This document shows positions 8,669-17,882 of a stretch of 64,000 nt of DNA, in pieces. Position numbers and translations under genes: made by a program. The notes below the pieces were generated by a model. That model was not told where the DNA came from. It made no database searches and saw only the letters and a program-made list of their open reading frames with translations. Origin of the DNA: Helicobacter ganmani (lineage in GTDB: Bacteria > Campylobacterota > Campylobacteria > Campylobacterales > Helicobacteraceae); NCBI RefSeq assembly GCF_003364315.1, contig NZ_NXLS01000005.1, forward strand, positions 1-64,000, read 5' to 3'. Numbering within the stretch: the stretch's first letter is position 1; each line of letters starts with the position of its first letter.

Positions 8669-11130
8669 TATTGGACCACAAAATTTACTAATTTTTTAGG
8701 CACAACAATTTCTTTAAGAATTGTTTTGCCTTCTATCCACTTCGCAACTTCTGCTTTAGCAAGATTCAAAATCTCTCCATTACTACTTGTTAAATCCACT
8801 TTGATTTCTCCGCGTCTTTTCCCATTAATCGTGATTGCCATTACGATAGAATCCTCTTTTAAAGCTTCCTTATCTATTGGAATTTCTGTAAAATTTTGCA
8901 AGCAAAAGTATTCTTGACTTAATTCCCAACAAATATGAGGAATAATCGGCTCTAAAATATTTAAAAGAATAAAATATCCCTCACTCCAAATTTCTGCATT
9001 ATCTTGTTCGTTTAAGGCATTTAAAGCCTCCATACACGCAGCAATTAGGGTATTAAAAGCATAACCATTGGCGTGACAGAAAGTTTCTTGATATTTTTTC
9101 AACGCTTCATAAACCTTTTTGCGCGCATATTTTTCTTTTTCATTTAAATTTTGCGATTGGATTTTGGGCAAATTTTGTATTTTTTGTATCTTTTCCACCT
9201 TAGCACAAAGTCGTTTAATGAAGCGATATGAACCTTCCAAGGCAAAATCATTCCATTCTAATTCGCGCACTGGAGGTGCTGCAAAAAGAATAAATAATCG
9301 TGCAGTATCTGCACCATATTGCGCAATAATTTCCTCTGGATCTACCACATTTCCTTTAGACTTGCTCATTTTTGCGCCTTCTTTGGTTACCATACCTTGC
9401 GTCAAAAGATGAGAAAAAGGCTCACTAGAATCCGTATAGCCCAAAGAGCGTAGGACTTTTGTAAAAAATCGTGAATAAAGTAAGTGCAAAATTGCGTGCT
9501 CAATTCCACCAATATATTCATCTACATCCATCCAATAACTCTCATCTGCGCGACTAAAGGCTTCTTCTTGACGCAATTGTGTCGGTGTCGTATAACGCAA
9601 AAAATACCAACTAGATTCTACAAAAGTGTCTAATGTGTCTGTCTCTCTCACAGCATTTTTGCCACATTGCGGACAAGCACAATGCTTCCAATAAGGGTGC
9701 TTATCTAGCGGATTTCCCTCTCCGTCAATCATAACATCTTCAGGTAATGTAACAGGCAAATTTGTCTCTGCTACGATTCCACAATCTTTACAATGCACTA
9801 ATGGAATCGGAGTGCCCCAATATCTCTGTCTTGAAACACCCCAATCCCGCAATTTAAAATTCACAACAGCTTTACCTAATTGATTTTTCTCAAAATATTC
9901 AATAATTTTGATTTTTGCCTCTTCATTATCCAATCCATTAAATTCTTGCGAATGAATTAAGATTCCATTTCCGTCATAAAAGTTCTCTTTTGCTAGCTTT
10001 GCCTTAGAATCTTTTGCAATAATGACAGGGAGAATCGGTAAGTGGTATTTTTTGGCAAAATCATAATCCCTTTCATCGTGTGCAGGCACACTCATAACCG
10101 CACCGCTTCCATAGCTGATGAGGACAAAATTTGCGACCCATAGCGGAATTTTTGCGTGTGTTAGCGGGTGGATTACGGAAATACCAAGTGGCACCCCCTC
10201 TTTGTCTTGTTGTGCGCGCTCTTTTTCGCTTGTATTTTGAATCGCAAGGATTTGCTCTGTTTGTTTTTGTGTGATTCCATAAGATTCTGCATTTTCTAAA
10301 ACCGCTTTTACAAGAGGGTGTTCTGGAGCCAAAGCGCAATAACTTACACCAAAAATTGTATCTGGACGCGTAGTGAAAACTTCTATATTCTCTATCGCAC
10401 CTTTTGAATATTCTATTTTGTTTTCTAATTTAAAAGTGAATTTCAATCCCTCTGACCTGCCAATCCAATTTCTTTGCATTGTCAGCACTTGATTAGGCCA
10501 TTTACCTTCTAATGTTTCTAAATCGTCCAATAATTCTTGTGCATAATCCGTAATTTTAATGTAATACTGATACATTTCCTTTTGCACCACAGGAGTATCA
10601 CAGCGCCAACATTTCCCCTCAATCACTTGCTCGTTTGCAAGCACGGTTTGGTCTTTTGGACACCAATTCAAAAAACCTTTCTTGCGATAAATCAAGCCTT
10701 TTTCCCACATTGCAATAAATAAAGATTGTTCCCATTTAGAATAAATAGAATCACAAGTGGCAAATTCGCGTGTTTTAGAGAATGAGAATCCCAAACTATA
10801 AAGCTGACGTTTCATATTTTCAATATTAGAATAAGTCCAAACTTTTGGGTGAGTTTTATGTTTTATTGCAGCATTTTCTGCGGGCATTCCAAAGGCGTCC
10901 CAACCAATCGGGTGCAAGACATTGAATCCCTCCTTGCGAAATTTTCTAGCAATTGCATCACTAATACAATAATTGCGCACATGCCCCATATGAATATTAC
11001 CGCTAGGGTAAGGAAACATACTTAAAATATATTTTTTGGGTAATGTTTTATCGGGTTTTGGTTCATATGCTTGATTCTCTTCCCAAAAATCTTGCCATTT
11101 CTTTTCAATTGCTTTTGCATTATACTCCAC
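8668..11130 (-). CDS. leuS: Leucyl-tRNA synthetase
   Basis: An 820-aa class I synthetase charging tRNA-Leu. The HIGH motif appears as [14 protein letters not shown] around residue 40 and the KMSKS loop as [14 protein letters not shown] around 590. The CP1 editing domain contains the threonine-rich TTRPDTIFG and [15 protein letters not shown] blocks needed to clear misacylated product. A cysteine-rich insert (WCPKDQ, CWRC) is also seen. Length is normal. Only 8 nt separate it from the upstream membrane-protein gene. Confidence 0.98.
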   Translation of the reverse strand: MEYNAKAIEKKWQDFWEENQAYEPKPDKTLPKKYILSMFPYPSGNIHMGHVRNYCISDAIARKFRKEGFNVLHPIGWDAFGMPAENAAIKHKTHPKVWTYSNIENMKRQLYSLGFSFSKTREFATCDSIYSKWEQSLFIAMWEKGLIYRKKGFLNWCPKDQTVLANEQVIEGKCWRCDTPVVQKEMYQYYIKITDYAQELLDDLETLEGKWPNQVLTMQRNWIGRSEGLKFTFKLENKIEYSKGAIENIEVFTTRPDTIFGVSYCALAPEHPLVKAVLENAESYGITQKQTEQILAIQNTSEKERAQQDKEGVPLGISVIHPLTHAKIPLWVANFVLISYGSGAVMSVPAHDERDYDFAKKYHLPILPVIIAKDSKAKLAKENFYDGNGILIHSQEFNGLDNEEAKIKIIEYFEKNQLGKAVVNFKLRDWGVSRQRYWGTPIPLVHCKDCGIVAETNLPVTLPEDVMIDGEGNPLDKHPYWKHCACPQCGKNAVRETDTLDTFVESSWYFLRYTTPTQLRQEEAFSRADESYWMDVDEYIGGIEHAILHLLYSRFFTKVLRSLGYTDSSEPFSHLLTQGMVTKEGAKMSKSKGNVVDPEEIIAQYGADTARLFILFAAPPVRELEWNDFALEGSYRFIKRLCAKVEKIQKIQNLPKIQSQNLNEKEKYARKKVYEALKKYQETFCHANGYAFNTLIAACMEALNALNEQDNAEIWSEGYFILLNILEPIIPHICWELSQEYFCLQNFTEIPIDKEALKEDSIVMAITINGKRRGEIKVDLTSSNGEILNLAKAEVAKWIEGKTILKEIVVPKKLVNFVVQ

Positions 11131-11138
11131 ATTTACTC

Positions 11139-11480
11139 CTAATTGTAGTCATTATAGCTTTTAACGCTTTCAATTGCTACAAATACGATAGAAACGATAT
11201 TTGCCACCACTGCTCCTAATGCCAAAGCCACTGCGACATTTGTATTATCAAATACCTGCATATAGATAAAAGAGGGAATTAAATGTAAATCCGCTACAAG
11301 CGAGGCTGCCATTAATTCTGCAGACATATAACTTCTTACACCAACTTTTAAAATCGTGGATAAAAGATTGACGCCACCGGCAATAAATAGCATTACAAGG
11401 CTTTGGTCATACAAAAATCCGACTGTAGAAGTTAAACTCATTAAAATAAAAAATATAAAGAGAACCTTACCCCAATCCAT
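11139..11480 (-). CDS. Small integral membrane protein (DUF6394-like)
   Basis: A 113-aa protein with about four hydrophobic segments (about residues 5-23, 25-44, 57-75, 83-106) and little else. It resembles the DUF6394 family that sits between secF and leuS in Helicobacter, but function is unknown. The ATG overlaps the secF stop by one base, so it is translated with the Sec genes. A link to Sec function is only inferred from position. Confidence 0.8.
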   Translation of the reverse strand: MDWGKVLFIFFILMSLTSTVGFLYDQSLVMLFIAGGVNLLSTILKVGVRSYMSAELMAASLVADLHLIPSFIYMQVFDNTNVAVALALGAVVANIVSIVFVAIESVKSYNDYN

Positions 11481-12451
11481 TATATCCTTCCTTTCTCATA
11501 CATTTCGCGTAATTTCTTTTTCTCCAATGCTCTACGCTCGGCATCAGCAACTTTTTGATGATATTTTTTTAAATCAAACTTAAATAAAATCACTAATTTA
11601 CTTGCAACAAAAATAGAACTATAACTTCCCACAATAGAACCTACCAACATCGGCAGACTAAAGCCTTTGATGATTTCTCCTCCAAAAAGATAAAGTGTAA
11701 AGACAGAAAAAAACATTGTCAAAGAAGTGAGTATTGTGCGTGAAAGCGTTGCAGAAAGTGCCTCATTGATAACCTTTTCTAAACCATCATTTACACGCAA
11801 GCCAATCGTTTCTCGGATTCTATCAAAAATAATAATCGTATCATTGATAGAATAACCAATCAAAGTCAAAAGTGCAGCAATCACTTCTAGGTTTAAGTCA
11901 ATATCAAACAAAATCACAGCACCCGCAGAAATCACGACATCATGCACAAGTGCCAAAACCGCCGCTAGTGCAAATCTCCACTCATAACGATAAGAAACAT
12001 ACAGCATAATACTCACAAGTGCCAATACAAGGGCTAAAGTGCCTTTTTCTTGCAATTCGCTCCCCACTTTTGGACCGACAATATCTACACGTCTAATATT
12101 CAATGTACCAGTATCTTTCAAGACTTCTGCGACTTCCTCACCAATGTTTTGATTTACGCTTGAAGTCGCGGTAGGTAGCTTGATTAAAATCTCTTCAGGA
12201 GAACCAAACTCACTGACTTGCGCACCTTTATAGGAATCTACCAAATCCAACTTCGCCCGAATCTCTGCCAAAGGCGCAGGTGATTCGTATTGTAGTTGAA
12301 TCAATGTCCCACCAGCAAAATCCACACCCAATGTGAAGCCCGGTTTCATAAACAAAACCAAGGACACAACAAACAAAATCAAAGAAAGCACGATTCCATA
12401 GCTTGACATCTTGACAAAATCATAAATTTTTTTGTGTTTGAAAAAATCCAT
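11480..12451 (-). CDS. secF: Protein translocase subunit SecF
   Basis: A 323-aa RND-type subunit of the SecDF complex, which uses the proton motive force to help pull exported proteins across the inner membrane. The first helix is followed by the periplasmic DFAGGTLIQLQYE block. Five further helices follow, with the conserved region VHDVVISAGA and LTLIGYSINDTIIIFDRIRE. Its start lies 8 nt after secD on the same strand. Length and topology are normal. Confidence 0.97.
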   Translation of the reverse strand: MDFFKHKKIYDFVKMSSYGIVLSLILFVVSLVLFMKPGFTLGVDFAGGTLIQLQYESPAPLAEIRAKLDLVDSYKGAQVSEFGSPEEILIKLPTATSSVNQNIGEEVAEVLKDTGTLNIRRVDIVGPKVGSELQEKGTLALVLALVSIMLYVSYRYEWRFALAAVLALVHDVVISAGAVILFDIDLNLEVIAALLTLIGYSINDTIIIFDRIRETIGLRVNDGLEKVINEALSATLSRTILTSLTMFFSVFTLYLFGGEIIKGFSLPMLVGSIVGSYSSIFVASKLVILFKFDLKKYHQKVADAERRALEKKKLREMYEKGRI

Positions 12452-12459
12452 TTTTTTCC

Positions 12460-14040
12460 TTAACTTGCTCTCTCTTTATAACCAAACCACAAGGCATAGT
12501 TTCCAGATTTCATAATATAATTCTGCAAAGCTCTAAAAACTCCGTGTGTGCCAACAATAGCAGTGATAATAGAAGCCAAGATTCCAATACTCATTGTGAT
12601 TGCAAAGCCTTTAATTGCACCCGTTCCGCACATATAAAGTAAAATTGCAGCAATCAAAGAAGTAAGATTGGAATCAAAAATTGCCCTTGAAGCATTTGCG
12701 TAGCCATTTTCCATTGACTTGATAAAATTCTCTTTGGCGCGGAATCCCTCACGGATTCTTTCATTAATAATCACATTTGCATCTACTGCCATACCAACAG
12801 TTAGAATAATTCCCGCCATTCCGGGAAGCGTTAAAGTCGCACCAAAAAGTGCCATAACCGCAACCACTAGCAAGATATTTATCACCATTGCAAGATTTGC
12901 AATCATTCCTGCGATTCCATAATAAAATACCATAAAGCCCATAACAAGCACCGCACCTGTGATAAGTGCCACTAAAGAAGCTTGAATACTATCCGCTCCT
13001 AAAGAGGGACCCACACTACGTTTTTCTAGCAAAGTAATAGGAGCGGGTAATGCGCCACTTCTTAGCGCAATTGCTATATCACTTGCTTCTTGCACGCTAA
13101 ATCCACCACTAATCTGTCCGCTTCCTCCTCCAATTCTCTCGCGAATCACAGGGGCGGAATAGACTTTGCCATCTAGCACGACTGCCATACGATTGCCAAC
13201 ATTTTTACCCGAGAAATCACCAAAAATCTTTCCACCTTGTGTATTTAAGGTAAAATTAATAATTGGTTGTCCATTCTGGTCATACGCCGCTCTTGCGTCT
13301 GTTAGCATTTCTCCATCTAAAACAGGAATTGCTTTGAGCAAAATCTTTTGCTCGGGATTATTAATGAAAGGCAAAATCACATCACCCAAAGATTCTGCCT
13401 CTAGTTCTGTCATACTAGAAACTCTTGCGTTGCGTGCTTCATCTACCGCCATCATTTGCAAATGCCCACCTTTTGAGATAAGTTCTAAAGCGCGTTGTTC
13501 CTCTTCTTGTGTTTTAATACCCGGCAACTGCACCAAAATCGCGTCATCGCCTTGCTTGGTTACGCTTGGCTCGGATAATCCAAATTGGTCTAAACGATTC
13601 CGAATATTGCTAATTGCCTGCTCAATCGCAAAATTCTCTATATTTACAATTTCATCTTCCGTAAGAGAAAGTGTATAGTTTAGATTTTGCTCCTCTATTT
13701 TTAAACCCGAAATTTCTTTTAAATATCCATCTATCTTGGATTTTTCGTTAGAATCCAATAACTCAAATTGGACACTATTATTTTGCGCACTTAGATTATC
13801 TAATAAAATCTGCTCCTCTAATGTATAGTAATTAATCTGTGAGGCGATAGAAGAATAACGCGTTTTTATAGCTTCTTGCGTTTTGACTCCCAAAAGTAAA
13901 TTCAATCCCCCTTGTAAATCAAGCCCTAAAACGATTTTTGGTCCTTGTGTTTGAAAAAAGGAAGGAATAGAAAGTGCAATTCCAAAAAGAATTGCGAAAA
14001 TAAAAAAAAATAGCTTGGAATTAAAAGGCTTTTTCATCAT
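12460..14040 (-). CDS. secD: Protein translocase subunit SecD
   Basis: A 526-aa SecD with an N-terminal helix, the signature [14 protein letters not shown], a large periplasmic region, and a C-terminal five-helix bundle containing [19 protein letters not shown], which carries the conserved DxN motif of the proton path. It partners SecF directly downstream and YajC directly upstream (4-nt gap), the standard yajC-secD-secF order. No anomalies seen. Confidence 0.97.
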   Translation of the reverse strand: MMKKPFNSKLFFFIFAILFGIALSIPSFFQTQGPKIVLGLDLQGGLNLLLGVKTQEAIKTRYSSIASQINYYTLEEQILLDNLSAQNNSVQFELLDSNEKSKIDGYLKEISGLKIEEQNLNYTLSLTEDEIVNIENFAIEQAISNIRNRLDQFGLSEPSVTKQGDDAILVQLPGIKTQEEEQRALELISKGGHLQMMAVDEARNARVSSMTELEAESLGDVILPFINNPEQKILLKAIPVLDGEMLTDARAAYDQNGQPIINFTLNTQGGKIFGDFSGKNVGNRMAVVLDGKVYSAPVIRERIGGGSGQISGGFSVQEASDIAIALRSGALPAPITLLEKRSVGPSLGADSIQASLVALITGAVLVMGFMVFYYGIAGMIANLAMVINILLVVAVMALFGATLTLPGMAGIILTVGMAVDANVIINERIREGFRAKENFIKSMENGYANASRAIFDSNLTSLIAAILLYMCGTGAIKGFAITMSIGILASIITAIVGTHGVFRALQNYIMKSGNYALWFGYKERAS

Positions 14041-14044
14041 TCAA

Positions 14045-14317
14045 CTATTGCTCAAACTTTTTAGCAACATAATCTTTAGCTAGTTTCACAATCGTATCAT
14101 CATTTAAACGAACCATAAAGAATTCTTCTTCACGTTTCACAATCTCAACGATAAACCCACCGCTTGTTATAATCTTGTCTCCCTTATCCAATGCCGCAAC
14201 CATTTCTCTATGCTTTTTTGCTTGTGTTTGCTGCGGACGAATGATTAAAAGATAAAAAATTGCAATCAAAACAATAAGTGGTAATAATTGCGCTAGTGTA
14301 TTTCCAATATTTTCCAT
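14045..14317 (-). CDS. yajC: Preprotein translocase accessory subunit YajC
   Basis: A 90-aa single-span membrane protein with helix at about residues 10-28, followed by RPQQTQAKKHREM and GDKIITSGG, the family signature. YajC associates with SecDF-YidC and is not essential elsewhere. It leads the yajC-secD-secF set. About 60 nt of non-coding sequence separates it from the glycosyltransferase gene upstream, so its promoter may lie there. Confidence 0.96.
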   Translation of the reverse strand: MENIGNTLAQLLPLIVLIAIFYLLIIRPQQTQAKKHREMVAALDKGDKIITSGGFIVEIVKREEEFFMVRLNDDTIVKLAKDYVAKKFEQ

Positions 14318-14377
14318 ATAAAATCCTCATTAATGAAAATAAAAGCGGATTTTAGCAGAGCTTTACTAATTAAATCT

Positions 14378-15439
14378 TTAAGCTAAATTTTGGATTAAAA
14401 AATCCTTAGCTCTTTGCAAAAAAATTTCTGCAAATTCTTTTTCTCTCGTCTGCCAACTTGTAGGCACAATGACATCCTCATAGATTCCACCCCAACCGCC
14501 CCCTTGCCATCTATTTTGCGCACTTTCTCTAATGAGTTCTAAGGTTGGAATCTTAAGATTATCCGCAATATGCACATTGCCTGTATTTGAGCTTAAAAGA
14601 CAATCTAATCTACTGATAAACTCTACTAAATTAAGTAAATCTTGGTTATTTTTAAAAATCTTGAGATTTTCTTGCTCCATTTTGGGAAATTGGACGCCAC
14701 TTTTTGGATAATCCATAAAAATAAAAAGGAATTGTGGAAACTCTTTGGCTAGATTTTCTGCAATCCTAAACCAAGTGGAAAAGGAAAAATTTTTGCCAGC
14801 ATTTTTTAGGGTAACACAAAAAGGATTGACTCCGATAATTTTCGCATATTTGCAAGCCTCAAGTTTTTCTAATATACTATCTACGAAAATAATGTTTTCT
14901 TCCTCTCTTTTTAATAAAGCTTTAGAATAATCAATCTTTGGAATCTCTTTATCAAAATGTTTTTTATTGATTGCACGCACGAGATTCAAACTCCCCTCCA
15001 TAAATGCACGATTCTGCCTCCAATAAGGATTAATGACTTGCTCTACTTGAGGGATAAACAACATTCTTTTATGGAGCAAAAGATTCTTAGAAAAAGTAGT
15101 TAAAATTCGTTTGGTTGGAATCCTTTTAACTTCCCAAATTGCCTTTAAATTATCGTGTTGCAACAGAAGCAACACTACATCAAACTTCCTTGTTTTATCT
15201 TGCAAAACCTCATCAAAAGATACAATTTCATCAATCCATTCCATATTTCTAAACAAATTTTTACTTGTATTAAATTTTACAATTAGGCTTAAAGTCGCTT
15301 TTGGATAGAGAAACTTTGCCGCATAGAGACTTTTTAAAATTACCATTGCATCACCTATCCTAGCACAAAGTAGATAAAAAGCTATTTTAAGCGGAAAATC
15401 CCCCCCCCCCCCGCAGATAAAGTTATTCCAAAATCTCAT
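14378..15439 (-). CDS. GT9 family (heptosyltransferase-like) glycosyltransferase, phase-variable, ON
   Basis: The start I prefer is ATG at 15439, giving 353 aa: it overlaps the stop of the previous gene (TAATG) and has AAGGAG five bases upstream. Codons 10-14 are built from a run of 13 G on the coding strand (FICGGGGDF). In this sequence the frame is open. With 12 or 14 G the protein would stop within about ten codons. GT9 features are CARIGDAMVILKSL near the N-terminus and SSNTGNVHIADNLKIPTLE near the C-terminus. It is a diverged paralogue of the gene upstream and probably adds a sugar to LPS/LOS; the exact sugar is unknown. Confidence 0.88.
   Translation of the reverse strand: MRFWNNFICGGGGDFPLKIAFYLLCARIGDAMVILKSLYAAKFLYPKATLSLIVKFNTSKNLFRNMEWIDEIVSFDEVLQDKTRKFDVVLLLLQHDNLKAIWEVKRIPTKRILTTFSKNLLLHKRMLFIPQVEQVINPYWRQNRAFMEGSLNLVRAINKKHFDKEIPKIDYSKALLKREEENIIFVDSILEKLEACKYAKIIGVNPFCVTLKNAGKNFSFSTWFRIAENLAKEFPQFLFIFMDYPKSGVQFPKMEQENLKIFKNNQDLLNLVEFISRLDCLLSSNTGNVHIADNLKIPTLELIRESAQNRWQGGGWGGIYEDVIVPTSWQTREKEFAEIFLQRAKDFLIQNLA
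15400..15412. repeat. 13-base poly-C (coding-strand poly-G) tract, contingency locus
   Basis: Thirteen consecutive C on the plus strand, read as G within codons 10-14 of the GT9 gene. Tracts this long slip during replication in Helicobacter and Campylobacter. A change of one base puts the gene out of frame, and both alternative frames stop within a few codons. Confidence 0.95.
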
Positions 15440-16497
15440 TAAAACTCCTTGTGATTTTTGACAAAAAGAATCAAATCCCTTGCCTTTTGCAAAAAAGATT
15501 CTAAATATTTTTGCTCTTCCTCGCGCCAATGAAGCGGCATCGTAAGGGAAGAAAAATAACCTCCATAAAACCCCCCACTCCACTGCCTTGCAAGCCTTTG
15601 CACCATAACTTCCAAAGTCGGAATCTTAGCATTATCCGCTAGATGAATATGCCCACTATCCACACCCAAGATTCCATCGCAAGATTGCACAAAAGCAATC
15701 AAATCCTCCAAACCCTGTTCATTATAAAACACCTTGAGATTCTCTTGCGTAAAGGGTGCAAAATGATATTGTGTCCCACGATAATTTACAAAAACAAACA
15801 GAATTTCCGAAAATTCCTTACTTAAAGCCTGCGCTAGAATAATCCATTCTTTAATATTAAAATTAACTTTTCCTGTTAAACTTCTAGCAAAAGGAAAAAT
15901 TCCAATTACTTGTTTATATCGTGTTCCCTTACCCAAAGCCCATAATAAAACTTTAATTCTCTGGGAGGAAGCCTCCAAAAGCGGTAATTTAGCTAATGAA
16001 AAATCCAAAGATTTTATTGTTTTGCCAAAAGTTTTGGGATTAATTTGCCGCACAAGGTTGAGATTTCTTTGAATCTCATTGTGTGTTTGTAGCCAATAAG
16101 GATTGACACAAACTTGAAACTTTCTTAAATACTTTAAATATAAAAAGGGCATATGAAGTAAAAGAGATTGACTTAATGTAACGATTTTGCGCTTTGCTTG
16201 AATAGACTCCGCTATTTCTAACACTTTAAGATTATGATGTTCAATCACCAAAAGAATATCAAACTTCTTTTCCGAATCATTCTTAATCTTTGCAACCTCT
16301 AAAACCTCATCAATATAAGGGAGTTTTTTTGACGACAAAAGACATTTTTGATTTTTAACAAATAAAGTTAAATAACTTTCAAAATAGAGAGATTTAAGCG
16401 CGTAGAGACAAGGAATACACACTATTTCATCGCCAATTCCTCCACGCATTATATTGCCCAAAACTGCGATTTTGAAATGACTTTGTTGATTGAACAT
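15439..16497 (-). CDS. GT9 family (heptosyltransferase-like) glycosyltransferase
   Basis: A 352-aa GT9 enzyme. GGIGDEIVCIPCLYALKSL forms the N-terminal donor-fold motif and GVDSGHIHLADNAKIPTLE the C-terminal nucleotide-sugar motif. Its C-terminal third (WSGGFYGGY, then a Trp-Arg-Glu segment) parallels the downstream GT9 gene, pointing to tandem duplication. It has no homopolymer tract itself. The ribosome site is weak. It likely acts in LPS core assembly, inferred from family; acceptor and donor are not determinable. Confidence 0.88.
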   Translation of the reverse strand: MFNQQSHFKIAVLGNIMRGGIGDEIVCIPCLYALKSLYFESYLTLFVKNQKCLLSSKKLPYIDEVLEVAKIKNDSEKKFDILLVIEHHNLKVLEIAESIQAKRKIVTLSQSLLLHMPFLYLKYLRKFQVCVNPYWLQTHNEIQRNLNLVRQINPKTFGKTIKSLDFSLAKLPLLEASSQRIKVLLWALGKGTRYKQVIGIFPFARSLTGKVNFNIKEWIILAQALSKEFSEILFVFVNYRGTQYHFAPFTQENLKVFYNEQGLEDLIAFVQSCDGILGVDSGHIHLADNAKIPTLEVMVQRLARQWSGGFYGGYFSSLTMPLHWREEEQKYLESFLQKARDLILFVKNHKEF

Positions 16498-16541
16498 AGA
16501 ATCTTGTGCGAAAGACGAGCAAAAAGCCCATCTTGATGAGA

Positions 16542-17873
16542 TTAGTGGTGCGAGAGTTTGCCACGAATGATAAAAAAGATACTTCCTAAAATACCTGCTG
16601 TCAAAGAAGCAACAAGAATCGTGATTTTAGCAACATCTGTTGCAACAAGACCGTGTGCGCTATTGACATCAAATGCAAGATTAGTAACAAAAATAGACAT
16701 CGTAAATCCAATCCCTCCTAAAGCTCCCGCTCCAAAAATATCCATCCACGAAGCACCATTAGGACGCGCTGCGATTCCAAGCTTCTCTGCAACAAAAGTA
16801 AAGGTAAAGATTCCGATTGGTTTCCCAACCACAAGCCCTAAAAGAATTCCCAAAAAGACATGGTCAATGCTAAAATCAATATTGGAACCAATCGCAACTC
16901 CAGCATTTGCAAACGCAAAAATTGGCATAATGAGATAATTGCTATAAGGTGCAAGTGCGTGTTCTAAACGCAAGAGCGGATTTTGCACCGCATTTTTTTC
17001 TTTGCTTAAATGGTGTAAAGCTTCCACTTGTTCATTTTGAAGTAAGATTCCATCTTTTTTCGTTTCTGCCTCTTGAAAATGACTCACGATTGTTTTAAGT
17101 TTGTCCATAAAGGAAAGTGTGTCAATCTTAGGCGCAACAGGAATCGTAAAAGCAAGCATAACCGCTGCAATTGTCGCATGCACACCACAATTATGCACGG
17201 CAATCCACAAAAAGACTCCCAAAAGCATATAAGGAGTTAGAGCCTTAACGCCCATTTTGCCAAGTATCACAAGCACAACAATAATCCCCGCCGCAACTGC
17301 CAACCATTCAAGAGAAACTCCAGTAGAATAGAATAATGCAATAACGATAATTGCACCCAAATCGTCCGCAACTGCCAAGGAAACCAAAAAGACTTTAACA
17401 GAGATAGAAACGCGTTTCCCAAGTATTGCCAATACCCCCAATGCAAACGCAATGTCTGTCGCCATTGGAATTCCAAACCCTGTTACAGAATCTGTGCCTA
17501 CATTTAAAGCATAATAAATAATTCCCGGTCCAATCATTCCACCAAGTGCGGCAATAATCGGTAATGCAGCACGTTTAAATCCCGCAAGTTCTCCAAAAAG
17601 CACTTCGCGTTTAATTTCTAATCCTACAACCAAAAAGAAAAATGCCATTAAAACATCGTTAATCCAATGTTCTAAGCTCATTCCAATGAAATGTCCATTT
17701 ACACTAAAACCAAATTTAGTTTTCCAAAGCTGCGCATACGCTTCACCCAAAGGCGAGTTTGCGACAATCATCGCCAAAATTGCACAACATAGCAATAAAA
17801 CACCCGCAAAAGATTCGCTTTGTGTGATTTTTTTAAAAATCGCTAAAAAACCTTTTTTATTTTCCGCTTCCAT
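16542..17873 (-). CDS. nhaA: Na+/H+ antiporter NhaA
   Basis: A 443-aa antiporter exchanging sodium for protons at the inner membrane. About twelve hydrophobic segments are seen, with the ion-binding aspartate pair in SLAVADDLGAIIVI and the helix MATDIAFALGVLAILG. A hydrophilic insert of about 45 residues (KDGILLQNEQVEALHHLSKE) lies mid-protein; H. pylori NhaA is also longer than the E. coli form here, as I recall. A strong AAGGAGGAG precedes the ATG, and addA ends 9 nt upstream. Confidence 0.97.
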   Translation of the reverse strand: MEAENKKGFLAIFKKITQSESFAGVLLLCCAILAMIVANSPLGEAYAQLWKTKFGFSVNGHFIGMSLEHWINDVLMAFFFLVVGLEIKREVLFGELAGFKRAALPIIAALGGMIGPGIIYYALNVGTDSVTGFGIPMATDIAFALGVLAILGKRVSISVKVFLVSLAVADDLGAIIVIALFYSTGVSLEWLAVAAGIIVVLVILGKMGVKALTPYMLLGVFLWIAVHNCGVHATIAAVMLAFTIPVAPKIDTLSFMDKLKTIVSHFQEAETKKDGILLQNEQVEALHHLSKEKNAVQNPLLRLEHALAPYSNYLIMPIFAFANAGVAIGSNIDFSIDHVFLGILLGLVVGKPIGIFTFTFVAEKLGIAARPNGASWMDIFGAGALGGIGFTMSIFVTNLAFDVNSAHGLVATDVAKITILVASLTAGILGSIFFIIRGKLSHH

Positions 17874-17882
17874 AACTCCTCC

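Noticed and set aside
12719-13678. A 170-aa and other plus-strand frames inside secD
   Set aside because: Serine/isoleucine-rich antisense artefacts of secD; no start signal or homology.
15440-15583. Longer N-terminus for the second GT9 gene (start at 15583)
   Set aside because: It overlaps the previous gene deeply; ATG 15439 has AAGGAG and the TAATG junction, and the protein then begins just before the G tract.
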